DNA of 64,000 nt. It comes from Bacillus massiliigorillae. GTDB lineage: Bacteria > Bacillota > Bacilli > Bacillales > DSM-1321. Below, piece after piece: positions 25,926 to 35,571 of this stretch. The notes under the pieces are model-generated. The model was given only the letters and a program-made list of their open reading frames with translations. It made no database searches and was not told the DNA's origin. Each line of letters begins with the position of its first letter. Within the stretch, counting starts at the first letter, position 1. The position numbers and the translations under genes were made by a program. Where the stretch lies: positions 3,008,787 through 3,072,786 of the forward strand of contig NZ_HG428741.1 of assembly GCF_000380245.2 (NCBI RefSeq), read 5' to 3'.

Positions 25926-26450
25926 TTATTTTACTTTCCGTTTCTTCATATTCTTTAATATATATCCACCAATAAACCGACGAGGTTCATACGAAACTAC
26001 AAAAGCATTTGGCTCATACTGCTTAATAGTATAAATAAGATCATCTTCTAAATTTCTTTTTGTTAGGATTTCTAGTTTATATCGGATACTTGTCATTCCT
26101 TCACCTTTAAAAACAGTAACACCATACCCATTTTGACGAAGATGCTCAATCAAAGCTTCATTTTTCGTTGGGAGATTCACATTAAATGTGGTAAAACCAA
26201 TCGCTAATTTTTGTTCAATCTTCGTACCAATCAAAATCCCAATCCCAAATCCAACTGCATAGACAATCATTCCCCAAACGCTTTGATTACCATTGAAAAC
26301 AATGGATAAGCCAAATACATAGATTAAAGCTTCTACGAATCCAAGAATAGAAGCTGGAACAATTAAATTCTTTACTAAAAAGATTGTACGTAGAGTAAAA
26401 CAAGGAACATATACCAATTGCAAGATTAGAATTAGGATGATATCTTTCAT
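25926..26450 (-). CDS. UPF0316 membrane protein with DUF2179 domain
   Basis: A 174-residue protein with two or three membrane segments in the first ~85 residues (ILILILQLVYVPCFTLRTIF, then ILGFVEALIYVFGLSIVF, then GMIVYAVGFGIGILIG). The C-terminal DUF2179 domain at about residues 90-165 has a ferredoxin-like strand-helix pattern, with YGVTVFKGEGM and AFVVSYEPRRFIGGY. The family is the YebE group of UPF0316. Its function is unknown; DUF2179 is thought to sense a small ligand. The start at 26450 follows GGGAGG. Confidence 0.85.
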   Translation of the reverse strand: MKDIILILILQLVYVPCFTLRTIFLVKNLIVPASILGFVEALIYVFGLSIVFNGNQSVWGMIVYAVGFGIGILIGTKIEQKLAIGFTTFNVNLPTKNEALIEHLRQNGYGVTVFKGEGMTSIRYKLEILTKRNLEDDLIYTIKQYEPNAFVVSYEPRRFIGGYILKNMKKRKVK

Positions 26451-26599
26451 GATTCGTACCTCCCACATTTCCAAAATAAATGACTTTTCTATATGTACTA
26501 ATCCTTTGAGATATACCCTCTTTCACTCTAGTGAAAACAATTGTAATTCACGGTACAAAATATTTTCGTCTATCTCTATTTTCCTTTTCAAAACAAAAA

Positions 26600-26631
26600 A
26601 TACCTTGAGCCATTATAAAGACTCAAGGTAT
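26600..26631. terminator. Hairpin between minus-strand membrane protein genes
   Basis: ATACCTTGAG pairs with CTCAAGGTAT, flanked by A and T tracts. It lies just after the stop of the EIIC-like gene. Confidence 0.7.
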
Positions 26632-26655
26632 TTTTACTCGATTAATTTATATTTA

Positions 26656-27693
26656 TTAATCAAAATTCAATTTATAATCCTCAGATTTTATCATTTTTAA
26701 TTTTTTAGAGAACACATATATTAGACCAAGGTTTAATATAATCGGCAGGATAAAGAAAATACTTAACATAATTGAGATATTCCCCGCTGACCATCCACCT
26801 TCAGCTAATTTCATATAATTTAACGGACCAACTAAGCCTGATAATCCAAAGCCTGCACTAAATGGTGTTCCTTGAATATTTAGAATTCCAGCTAAAGCTC
26901 CAAGTATTCCAGCTGTGATAAGCATTGGTAACGCAATTTTTGGTTTCATAAAGAAGTTTCTCATTTGAATCTTCGGAGAACCAAGCACGTGTGCTAATGC
27001 TGTTCCAAGTGAGTTCGCTTTATAACTTGCAATTGCTAAGCCTACACCTGCTGCAACGATACCTAAATTTGCTGCTCCAGATCCAATGCCAGATAACATA
27101 ATAACTGTTGCTACCCCTACAGTTGAAATAGGTGACAAAATAATAACACAGAAAATAATAGCAATAATCGCACCCATTAATACTGGTTGAAGTGATGTTA
27201 CATTATCAACTGCAACACCTAACCATCCCGTTACTTCTTTTACTATCGGTAATGTGAAATAACCAATCATACCTGGAATTAAAATACTTAATGTAGGCAT
27301 TAATAAAATTGAATATTCTTTCAAGCGATTTCCTAAAAATTGAACGAATAATACTGCTAAAGCTGCAGTAATACCTGTATTAATAACAACTCCAATACCA
27401 TTTAGTGTAAACAAACCGTCCGCTGTCTTCTGTACAACTCCACTACCTACCATAGCCGCAATCCCGACACTTGCCGTTTGAATGGAAGATAATTTAAAGC
27501 CTATACCAACCATTACTCCAATCAGAACAGGTAATAGACTCATTACAAAAACTGTAATATCTAATACAGACTGTAAGGCAGGAGCGTAAGGAATGATTAG
27601 CTTTAATATTTCTCCTAGTAGTGCGTTCGGAATTAACGAAACTACAATACCAATACTCATTCCGTTTAATAACTTACTGAAAAAATCTTTCAT
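26656..27693 (-). CDS. EIIC-like membrane protein (PTS_EIIC_2 family)
   Basis: A 345-residue polytopic protein with about ten hydrophobic segments. It resembles the stand-alone PTS_EIIC_2 family (MKDFFSKLLNGMSIGIVVSL at the N-terminus, GIAAMVGSGVVQKTADG, and AHVLGSPKIQMRNFFMKP). No IIA or IIB domain is present or adjacent, so phosphotransfer is not implied and it may act as a carrier or sensor. The start at 27693 has ATAGGAG upstream; the frame continues to 27756 without one. It is divergent from the TRAP transporter operon. Confidence 0.78.
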   Translation of the reverse strand: MKDFFSKLLNGMSIGIVVSLIPNALLGEILKLIIPYAPALQSVLDITVFVMSLLPVLIGVMVGIGFKLSSIQTASVGIAAMVGSGVVQKTADGLFTLNGIGVVINTGITAALAVLFVQFLGNRLKEYSILLMPTLSILIPGMIGYFTLPIVKEVTGWLGVAVDNVTSLQPVLMGAIIAIIFCVIILSPISTVGVATVIMLSGIGSGAANLGIVAAGVGLAIASYKANSLGTALAHVLGSPKIQMRNFFMKPKIALPMLITAGILGALAGILNIQGTPFSAGFGLSGLVGPLNYMKLAEGGWSAGNISIMLSIFFILPIILNLGLIYVFSKKLKMIKSEDYKLNFD

Positions 27694-27896
27694 TGTATGA
27701 GCTCCTATCTCTATGATGATAAATTTGATTATAAATACTATTCTGAAAATAATCAAAGAATTTGTTTTATTACTTTACCGCGTATACGTGAAGAAGTATA
27801 TTTTGCTACAAAAATAATGCATTCAACGATTTCTAAACATAGCTTGGGTATCTTGCATGATTAATAGGTTCATCTTACTATTCTTCAAATAATCAT

Positions 27897-27925
27897 TTGA
27901 CTATTAAAAGTTATTAAATTATTAT
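27897..27925 (+). promoter_or_regulatory. Sigma-A promoter of the TRAP operon
   Basis: TTGACT (27897-27902), 17-base spacer, TATTAT (27920-27925). The start of transcription would be near 27932. Confidence 0.6.
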
Positions 27926-27928
27926 TTC

Positions 27929-27942
27929 TGTAAGCGATTTCA
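27929..27942 (+). promoter_or_regulatory. Catabolite response element (CRE) at the dctP promoter
   Basis: TGTAAGCGATTTCA fits the CcpA consensus TGWAANCGNTNWCA at all 14 positions. It overlaps the predicted transcription start, where CcpA binding represses. It is followed at once by the AAAGGAGG site of dctP. Confidence 0.75.
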
Positions 27943-27956
27943 AAAGGAGGAAAAAA

Positions 27957-28991
27957 ATGAGAATAAAAAACCCACTATTAAAAGGAGCCTCATTGATTGT
28001 ACTTATACTTAGTTTGATTTTAGCAGGCTGTTCATCTTCCACTTCAAAGGAAAAAAATAACAAAGAACAATCAGACAAACCAATTGTAATTGGAGTTGGT
28101 TATATTGGACCTGAGGATCATTCTTACGCCAAAGGAATTGATGCCTTTATTAAAAAAGTAGAGAAAGATACGAATGGTAAAGTAAAGTTTGAAGTGTTTG
28201 GAAATGGACAACTTGGTGGAGAGCGTGAAATGGCTGAACAAGTACAACTAGGAACATTAGATTTAATGATTGTAACCGCTGGCCCTCTTGGTAATTTTGT
28301 GCCAGAGCTATCCGTTCTTGAAATGCCGTTTTTATTTAAAAGTCTTGATCACGTCTATAAAACTCTTGATGGTGATATAGGAAAAGAATTAACAGAAAAA
28401 ATTGATCAAGCTGGATTCAAAACATTAGGATTATGGGAGAATGGTTTACGCCACATCACAAATGACAAAAAGGTCGTACATTCACCAAAAGACCTAAAAG
28501 GTATGAAGCTACGAACATTAGAAAATGATATCTACATAGAAACCTACAAAGCATTAGGCGCAGATGCAACTCCAATTGCTTTCCCAGAAGTATACACCTC
28601 CCTACAACAAGGCGTCATTGACGGAATGGATGTTTCATATGGCGTATTTACTACTACTAAGCTATACGAAGTTCAAAATCACCTAACAGAAAATATGCTC
28701 TATTATTCAACAGCACCGGTTATTATGAATATTGATAAATTTAACTCTTTACCTAAAGATGTTCAAGATGTTTTTGTTAATGCTGGTAAAGAAATAACAG
28801 ATGTACAACGTAAAATTAATCAAGACATGGAAGCAGAACAAAAGAAATTCATTGCTGAAAATGGTGTAGAGATTTTGAAACCTTCTACAGAAGAAATGAA
28901 AGCTTTTCGCGAGGCTGTTCAACCTGTCTATAAAAAGGTTGGAGGACGTTTTGGCGATATGATTGAAAGAATTCAAGAGTTAGAAAAATAA
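27957..28991 (+). CDS. dctP: TRAP transporter solute-binding lipoprotein
   Basis: A 344-residue extracytoplasmic receptor that captures a carboxylate and delivers it to DctQM. The signal peptide ends in a lipobox LAGC at about residues 22-25, so it is lipid-anchored. DctP-family motifs include NGQLGGEREMAEQVQLGTLD, the segment KLRTLEND containing the arginine that normally binds the substrate carboxylate, and TSLQQGVIDGMD. It is the first gene of dctPQM. C4-dicarboxylates are the classical substrate but related proteins bind sugar acids; the local sequence does not settle this. No two-component dct regulator is adjacent. Confidence 0.92.
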   Translation: MRIKNPLLKGASLIVLILSLILAGCSSSTSKEKNNKEQSDKPIVIGVGYIGPEDHSYAKGIDAFIKKVEKDTNGKVKFEVFGNGQLGGEREMAEQVQLGTLDLMIVTAGPLGNFVPELSVLEMPFLFKSLDHVYKTLDGDIGKELTEKIDQAGFKTLGLWENGLRHITNDKKVVHSPKDLKGMKLRTLENDIYIETYKALGADATPIAFPEVYTSLQQGVIDGMDVSYGVFTTTKLYEVQNHLTENMLYYSTAPVIMNIDKFNSLPKDVQDVFVNAGKEITDVQRKINQDMEAEQKKFIAENGVEILKPSTEEMKAFREAVQPVYKKVGGRFGDMIERIQELEK

Positions 28992-29005
28992 TAGTCTATT
29001 AAATA

Positions 29006-29040
29006 GCAGTTGTTAGTTACCAAACTTAACTAGCAACTGC
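29006..29040 (+). promoter_or_regulatory. Intercistronic hairpin after dctP
   Basis: GCAGTTGTTAGTT pairs with AACTAGCAACTGC. With only a short T stretch it probably acts as a partial terminator or stabiliser, raising binding protein above membrane subunits. Confidence 0.5.
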
Positions 29041-29081
29041 TTCCTATTCTGTCTCGTTAACAATAGAAGAGGGTGTTATGT

Positions 29082-29558
29082 ATGATATGGAACAAAGCCA
29101 TCAATGGAATTAATAAAGTTTCTGCCTTTCTGACAAGTACATTTCTAGTCTTAATGGTTATCCTCGTATTTATTCAAATTGTATCTCGAATTATATTTCA
29201 AAGTTCGTTTTCTTGGACAGAAGAAGTATCAAGATATTTAATGATTTGGTTAACTTTCATAGGTGCAGCATTTTCTTTTCAACATGGTGCACATGTAGGA
29301 GTTGAACTATTAACATCGAAATTACCAGCTAAAGTCTCAGCAATCCTACAAGTATTCGTCGCTATACTTTGTATGATTTTATTTTATGTCATGATCGTTA
29401 AAGGGCTTGAATTAGTGGACCATTCTTCCTTACAACACTCGCCTGCTTTACGTCTACCAATGAGCTTTGTCTATCTCATTATCCCTATTAGCGGCGTCTT
29501 AATGGCACTAAATATGATTGATATTACAATTAAAAATGTAAAAAAAGCATTTGTATAA
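29082..29558 (+). CDS. dctQ: TRAP transporter small membrane subunit
   Basis: A 158-residue integral membrane protein with four segments, as in the DctQ family. Motifs are FSWTEEVSRYLMIWLTFIGA at about 47-66, followed by HVGVELL and a SFVYLIIPISG segment. It forms the membrane complex with DctM and stabilises it. I start at the ATG at 29082 (GAGGGTG upstream); the GTG at 29073 overlaps that site. It lies 13 bases before dctM. Confidence 0.9.
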   Translation: MIWNKAINGINKVSAFLTSTFLVLMVILVFIQIVSRIIFQSSFSWTEEVSRYLMIWLTFIGAAFSFQHGAHVGVELLTSKLPAKVSAILQVFVAILCMILFYVMIVKGLELVDHSSLQHSPALRLPMSFVYLIIPISGVLMALNMIDITIKNVKKAFV

Positions 29559-29571
29559 GGAGGAATAGTTA

Positions 29572-30837
29572 GTGGCTTTATTATTATTTATTTTACTTGC
29601 TGTTTTTATTGTCATTAATGTACCAATAGCTATTTCACTTGCACTTGCTTCCATTATTATTTTTGCACTAATAGGTGAAATACCTCTTGTTATACTCCCA
29701 CAAAAAATGTTCGCTGCCCTAGATTCTTTTCCTTTACTAGCAGCACCATTCTTTATTTTGGCCGGAAAGTTAATGGAAGTTGGGGGCATATCAGAACGAT
29801 TGATTCAGTTTGCACAAAGTCTTGTAGGTCAATTCAAGGGAGGATTAGCTCATGTTTCACTTGTAGCATGTATGTTTTTTGCCGCTATTTCTGGTTCTGC
29901 ATCAGCAACAACAGCTGCTATTGGTGGGATTATGATTCCCGCTATGATAAAAGCAGGATACGATAGAAATTTTGCTACTGCCATCCAAGCTGTTGGAGGA
30001 ACAACTGGAATTATTATACCTCCTAGTGTACCTTTAGTTCTTTATGGTGTATCCGCTGGCGTATCCATCAGTAGTTTGTTCATAGCCGGTATTGTACCAG
30101 GGCTATTAATCGGATTTTCTTTAATGGTGATTGCCTATTTCATTTCTCGTAAAAAAGGTTATGGTTCAGATGTTGAAAAATTCAAAGTGAAAAATATATG
30201 GACATCTTTTAAAGAAGCAATACTAGCATTATTGATGCCTATTATTATTTTAGGTGGAATATACGGAGGGCTTTTCACACCAACTGAAGCTTCTGTTGTA
30301 GCTGTTGTGTACGGCTTTATTATAGGTGTATTTGTATATAAAAAAATTGATTTTAAAGCATTTAAAGGAATGCTCGTATCATCTGTAGTTACAACTTCCG
30401 TCATTTTATTTATTATTTCTTCTGCATCTATTTTCGGAATGTTATTAACAAGGGAGAAAGTACCTCAATCTGTCGCTACATCATTAATGGAAGCAAACTT
30501 ACCTCCATTAGTCATATTACTTTTAATCAATTTATTATTACTTGTTGTAGGAACATTTATGGAAACAATAGCTGCTATTATCATTTTAACGCCAATATTA
30601 TTACCTGTCGCAACCCAAATTGGTCTTGATCCAATCCATTTCGGGATTATCATGACAGCGAATTTGGCAATTGGTTTAGTAACACCTCCTGTAGGAGTAT
30701 CACTATTTGTGGGCTCTCAAATTGGTAACACAAAGCTTGAGCCGTTAGTTAAAGCAGCCTTCCCTTTTATAATTATGATGATTATAGATATTCTATTAAT
30801 CTCTTTTATTCCACAAATCTCTTTATTAAGTCTCTAA
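29572..30837 (+). CDS. dctM: TRAP transporter large membrane subunit
   Basis: The 421-residue transport channel of the TRAP system, which uses the sodium gradient. It has about 12 membrane segments. DctM-family motifs are FFILAGKLMEVGGISERLI, then AISGSASATTAAIGGIMIP, and the repeat-related NLAIGLVTPPVGVSLFVG near the C-terminus. The start is GTG at 29572 with AAGGAGG upstream. It is the last gene of the operon and is followed by a terminator at 30845-30877. Confidence 0.93.
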   Translation: MALLLFILLAVFIVINVPIAISLALASIIIFALIGEIPLVILPQKMFAALDSFPLLAAPFFILAGKLMEVGGISERLIQFAQSLVGQFKGGLAHVSLVACMFFAAISGSASATTAAIGGIMIPAMIKAGYDRNFATAIQAVGGTTGIIIPPSVPLVLYGVSAGVSISSLFIAGIVPGLLIGFSLMVIAYFISRKKGYGSDVEKFKVKNIWTSFKEAILALLMPIIILGGIYGGLFTPTEASVVAVVYGFIIGVFVYKKIDFKAFKGMLVSSVVTTSVILFIISSASIFGMLLTREKVPQSVATSLMEANLPPLVILLLINLLLLVVGTFMETIAAIIILTPILLPVATQIGLDPIHFGIIMTANLAIGLVTPPVGVSLFVGSQIGNTKLEPLVKAAFPFIIMMIIDILLISFIPQISLLSL

Positions 30838-30844
30838 AACAATG

Positions 30845-30877
30845 AAAGCCTATCTACTTTTTTAAATGATAGGCTTT
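30845..30877 (+). terminator. TRAP operon terminator
   Basis: AAAGCCTATC pairs with GATAGGCTTT just after the dctM stop. Confidence 0.65.
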
Positions 30878-30896
30878 TACATCTATTAGGGAAGTA

Positions 30897-31028
30897 TCAC
30901 ACTATGTACGATATTATCTCAACAATTCCATCCTTGAATTTATTAAATCGAAAGATGTGGCAGAATGATACTGCTTTTACTTCACCATTTTTTCCTTTCT
31001 CTGTAACCATCTGCACTACTCCTATCAA
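30897..31028 (-). pseudogene. Remnant of a SnoaL/NTF2-like protein
   Basis: Read on the minus strand, about 43 codons encode GEVKAVSFCHIFRFNKFKDG followed by IVEIISYIV and a stop. This resembles the end of SnoaL/NTF2-type domains. No start or upstream half exists, because the fragment abuts the end of pdxR. I read it as the tail of a decayed gene. The family match is by eye. Confidence 0.45.
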
Positions 31029-32422
31029 ATAATCTGCCAACTTGTTAAAAGTAACCGAATTGCTTCTTCTATTTCTTCTGTCGGTATACCTGCAAAACCA
31101 AGGACAATTGTCGGCTTCATATTTTCTTTTTTTACAAGCATATAGGAAGATAACGGATGCACACGTATTTTGGCAGCCTCTGCGCGTTGAACTAGTTCTT
31201 CTTCACTCATACCATTATTCACTACCAGTACTACTTGTAGACCTGAATTTCCTCCGATGATTGATATTTTGTCTGTATATAGTTTTAACATACCTGTCAC
31301 AATATCAAGCTTATGGCGATACACCTTTCGCATTCTATTCAAATGCTTTTCAAACATACCTTGCTTAATAAATTCAGCCAAGATATGCTGATCCATGCGT
31401 GAAACGGTAGAATGATAAAAAGATAGCTCTTCTTGATGGCGATGCAACAGTTGCTTTGGAAGAACCATATAACTAATACGAATAGAAGGCATTAGCGATT
31501 TTGAAAAAGAACCTAAATATATTACTTTTCCAACCTGGTCCATACTCTGTAAAGACGGAATCGCCTTCCCACTATAACGAAATTCACTATCATAATCATC
31601 TTCAATAATATAACGTCTTTCAGATGCTGCAGCCCAATTCAGTAACTTTGTTCTTCGATTTACAGGCAAAATCGTTCCATACGGAAAATGATGCGACGGT
31701 GTAACATAAGCAACATCTATATTCGATTCCTCTAAACCTTCGATAATTAAACCATCTTCATCAACAGCAAGTGGATACACTTCTTTCGGATATGTTTTCA
31801 AAATACGATGGATTAAATGAAAACCAGGGTCTTCAACACCATAAACTGTATCATCTTCCAATAAGATTAATAGTTGTTGCAGTAATATTTCCACACCTGC
31901 TCCAATAATAATTTGCTCAGGTGTACAAATCACTCCACGTGCATGATATAAATAATTCGCAATTTCTTTACGTAAGTCATACTCCCCCTGCGAATCTCCT
32001 AATAATAATAATTCATGATGTTCCTCAGACAGAAATTGCCTTGATACTTTCCTCCACATATCCATCGGAAAATTAATCGTATCAATTTGACCTGGATGAA
32101 AATGAAAGCGAATATCTATTTTTTTTTCTGCTTGTTGCTTTGGAAGATCCACCTTGGGTAGATACTCCAAATCCTCATATGCCATAACAAAATAACCTTT
32201 TCTTGGAATAACTTCTAAATATCCTTCCGCCGTAAGCTGAATATAAGCCGTATCGATTGTATTTTGACTAATTTGTAAAAAATCTGCTAGTTTACGCTTT
32301 GAAGGTAATTTAGTTTGATAGGTTAGCCTTCCTTCGATAATCTCATTTTTAATATATTCATATAATTGTTCATATAAAGGAATATGGCTATTTCTATCTA
32401 AATCACAGGATAACATTTCCAT
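31025..32422 (-). CDS. pdxR: MocR-type regulator of pyridoxal phosphate synthesis
   Basis: A regulator of about 465 residues that fuses a GntR winged helix to an aminotransferase-like domain that binds PLP. The winged helix is at about residues 10-75 (HIPLYEQLYEYIKNEII, then KLPSKRKLADFLQISQNTID). The aminotransferase-like part has IIEDDYDSEFRYSG and the PLP lysine region GSFSKSLMPSIRISYM. The start is ATG at 32422, behind GGGAG; the frame extends to 32518 but would then include the promoter repeats. It is divergent from pdxST. PdxR proteins activate pdxST and repress themselves when PLP is low. Confidence 0.9.
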   Translation of the reverse strand: MEMLSCDLDRNSHIPLYEQLYEYIKNEIIEGRLTYQTKLPSKRKLADFLQISQNTIDTAYIQLTAEGYLEVIPRKGYFVMAYEDLEYLPKVDLPKQQAEKKIDIRFHFHPGQIDTINFPMDMWRKVSRQFLSEEHHELLLLGDSQGEYDLRKEIANYLYHARGVICTPEQIIIGAGVEILLQQLLILLEDDTVYGVEDPGFHLIHRILKTYPKEVYPLAVDEDGLIIEGLEESNIDVAYVTPSHHFPYGTILPVNRRTKLLNWAAASERRYIIEDDYDSEFRYSGKAIPSLQSMDQVGKVIYLGSFSKSLMPSIRISYMVLPKQLLHRHQEELSFYHSTVSRMDQHILAEFIKQGMFEKHLNRMRKVYRHKLDIVTGMLKLYTDKISIIGGNSGLQVVLVVNNGMSEEELVQRAEAAKIRVHPLSSYMLVKKENMKPTIVLGFAGIPTEEIEEAIRLLLTSWQII

Positions 32423-32469
32423 AAAATTAACATCTCCCTTTCCATCTGACACCCTCATTTTATCAAAAA

Positions 32470-32507
32470 CTGACTCTTTTAATACAGTCTGACTCTTCTT
32501 ATACTGT
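32470..32507. promoter_or_regulatory. PdxR operator: tandem 19-bp direct repeat, with pdxS -10 region
   Basis: CTGACTCTTTTAATACAGT (32470-32488) is followed directly by CTGACTCTTCTTATACTGT (32489-32507), 16 of 19 bases identical. Direct repeats are the known binding mode of MocR/PdxR dimers. A TATACT -10 lies at 32500-32505, but the base at the proper -35 distance is poor, as expected for an activated promoter. Confidence 0.68.
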
Positions 32508-32545
32508 AACACAAGCAAACGAAAACACAGAAAGGTTTGAATAAA

Positions 32546-33433
<888 letters not shown>

Positions 33434-33434
33434 T

Positions 33435-34016
33435 ATGCAAAAGATAGGTGTACTTGCACTGCAAGGTGCTGTTCAAGAGCATCTTAACCAAATCGAAGCA
33501 GTTGGTTGCCAAGGAATTGTCGTGAAACGACCTGAGCAACTAGCTGAAATAGATGGCTTAATCCTACCAGGTGGAGAAAGCACGACAATGCGACGCTTTA
33601 TTGATTTATACGGTTTTCTTGAACCACTTAAACAATTCGGTAACTCTAAACCAATCTTTGGTACTTGTGCAGGAATGGTGCTCCTTGCAAAAGACTTAGT
33701 CGGAGACGAAGAAAGCCATCTGCAATTAATTGATATTAAAGTGAAGAGAAATGCCTTTGGTCGTCAAATTGATAGCTTTGAAGCAGACTTACAAATAGAA
33801 GGAATGGATGAATCATATCCTGCTGTATTCATTCGCGCTCCTTTTGTTGAAGCAGCATGCCCAAATGTCGAAATACTTGCATCCATTAACGGCAATATCG
33901 TTGCAGCGAAACAAGGCCATATTCTTGTAACAGCTTTTCATCCTGAACTTACCGACGATTTACGATTTATGAAGCTATTTGCTGAGATGATTACTCTTGT
34001 TCATGTTGGAGTATAA
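33435..34016 (+). CDS. pdxT: Pyridoxal 5'-phosphate synthase glutaminase subunit
   Basis: Class I glutaminase that supplies ammonia to PdxS. It has 193 residues. The nucleophilic cysteine is in FGTCAGMVLLA (about 79), the oxyanion segment is LPGGESTTMRR (about 45-55), and the His/Glu of the triad are in TAFHPEL near the C-terminus. It starts one base after the pdxS stop, so the two are coupled. A bcr1-type repeat begins at its stop codon. Confidence 0.95.
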   Translation: MQKIGVLALQGAVQEHLNQIEAVGCQGIVVKRPEQLAEIDGLILPGGESTTMRRFIDLYGFLEPLKQFGNSKPIFGTCAGMVLLAKDLVGDEESHLQLIDIKVKRNAFGRQIDSFEADLQIEGMDESYPAVFIRAPFVEAACPNVEILASINGNIVAAKQGHILVTAFHPELTDDLRFMKLFAEMITLVHVGV

Positions 34017-34164
34017 AAAGCGCAAGCGCCCGTTAAGCGACGTATAGATTGGAGCACTTCGACTGAGATAAAGGAAACACGAAGAGGCGGTAGCTGATTC
34101 GATGTTGACTTATCGTAGGGAGATGGGCGAAATCTACTAGTCGCTGGGCGCTGGAGCTAGACAC
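34017..34164. repeat. bcr1-type repeat of the B. cereus group
   Basis: About 148 bases starting AAAAGCGCAAGCGCCCG and ending GGGCGCTGGAGCTAGACAC, containing the segment TTGGAGCACTTCGACTGAGA and TAAAGGAAACACGAAGAGGC. The ends are complementary (AAGCGCAAGCGCCC against GGGCGCTGG), and the GC content is well above the flanks. I recognise it from memory as the bcr1 repeat family, a small non-autonomous element of this species group. Confidence 0.8.
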
Positions 34165-34202
34165 ACCGCAAAAAATATATATACATTCTTATCTTTTAAG
34201 AA

Positions 34203-34234
34203 AAAGCGTTGAATGGCACTCCATTCAACGCTTT
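34203..34234. terminator. Bidirectional terminator between pdxT and nrnB
   Basis: AAAGCGTTGAATGG, loop CACT, CCATTCAACGCTTT: a perfect 14-bp stem with A/T tracts at both ends, between convergent genes. Confidence 0.85.
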
Positions 34235-34241
34235 TAAAGTT

Positions 34242-35411
34242 TCACTTTATCTGCTTCATTAAATAGTTTACAAACTGATCATCATTCACTAACCACGCTA
34301 AGTAATTTCTTTTTAAGAAAGATTCCCCTTCTTCAAAAGTAGTGAAGGTTTGCTCTAATTTATTTTTATTTTTTTCAATAACCCACTCGTCATTGATTGA
34401 ATAGACAAGAAATACCTCATCTTTTCGATTTCTATACAGTGTACCAAATGAAGATTTCTTTACATTAAAGCGATTTCGTTTAGCATCTTCTCGAAGTGGT
34501 TCTAAATGAAATGTTTCTTCTATAAACTGCTTGTAAGCTTCATCTGATAAAGAGCAACCGGAAGCTTTTTGATGCCCCCCACCACCGAATTGACCAGCAA
34601 TCTCTGAAACATCAACATGATCATGAATGGTGCGGAAGCTTAATTTCTTTCCACCCATATTCACGATAACAATATAATCAAGATGTGAATATTCTTTCCC
34701 TAGTTCATTTCCTAATTCTGAGTGATACAACTCTGCGTATACAACACCTGCTAAGTATTCACCTATTTCCGCTTGGACAATTTCCTTTTTCTTTCTTCGG
34801 ATGTAACGCTCCGTTTTTTCTTCTTCCATATGTAATAGTTTTTTCTCAAAGTCATCAAAATCGAAAGTATCACTTGTTTGAAGTCGATGAATCATTTTCT
34901 CTTCAAACTCATCAATTGAAACTAAAAAAAAGAGGGCATTCAGCCGCTTTGCTTTTTGATTATTGTTTTTCTCCCATTCCCATGTATCATACTGTCTTAC
35001 TAATTCAACAAATTCAGAAATAGCAGCCGTCTCTTTTAATAGTTCATGATTCACTAGATACGTATACAATAAGGAAGTAGCAGATGTTAACTTTCCTTCA
35101 TCATCCTCTACTAAAACGTGTCCCCATTCATATTCATTAAAGTGTAAAGCTGTTTTATGGTGATCAATCATTTGAAGCTTTCCTTGTGATTGATGATAAT
35201 CATTTAGTTTCTTTTCATTCTCTTCATTAGGAGACAAATCTGTAATAAACAAAAACAATTCTTGATTATCATGTTCAAAAAAATATTCAATCTCTCTATT
35301 AAGAGCTGATATTGAGTTATATTTAACCTTAACCTGGTCACCAAAAGCCAGTTTCGCTAAAATCCCACATCCAACACCATCTAAATCATTGTGTGATAAC
35401 AATTTGTACAT
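34242..35411 (-). CDS. nrnB: DHH-family oligoribonuclease NrnB
   Basis: Degrades very short RNA (nanoRNA) and probably pGpG, the product of c-di-GMP breakdown. It is 389 residues from the ATG at 35411, which has AGAGGTG upstream; the longer frame to 35501 has no such site. Metal-binding motifs are SHNDLDGVG (about 6-14), the DLSPNEE segment, and MIDHHKTA (about 80-87). The DHHA1 domain has the signature GGGGHQKASG. B. subtilis NrnB (YngD) is the named relative. It neighbours a diguanylate cyclase gene (divergent), a fitting context for a nanoRNA enzyme. Confidence 0.88.
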   Translation of the reverse strand: MYKLLSHNDLDGVGCGILAKLAFGDQVKVKYNSISALNREIEYFFEHDNQELFLFITDLSPNEENEKKLNDYHQSQGKLQMIDHHKTALHFNEYEWGHVLVEDDEGKLTSATSLLYTYLVNHELLKETAAISEFVELVRQYDTWEWEKNNNQKAKRLNALFFLVSIDEFEEKMIHRLQTSDTFDFDDFEKKLLHMEEEKTERYIRRKKKEIVQAEIGEYLAGVVYAELYHSELGNELGKEYSHLDYIVIVNMGGKKLSFRTIHDHVDVSEIAGQFGGGGHQKASGCSLSDEAYKQFIEETFHLEPLREDAKRNRFNVKKSSFGTLYRNRKDEVFLVYSINDEWVIEKNKNKLEQTFTTFEEGESFLKRNYLAWLVNDDQFVNYLMKQIK

Positions 35412-35571
35412 ACTCTTCACCTCTATTGTAGTATGGTTTTTCAACCAGAAAATTATTGAGTTTTTCACTATCTCAAAAAATAAAAACCGCCAATAAACCA
35501 ATAACCATTCATCTTTTTAATAAAAATATAATATGTTAAAATAATAATTCGAAGGAGGTGTTCAGAAAATA

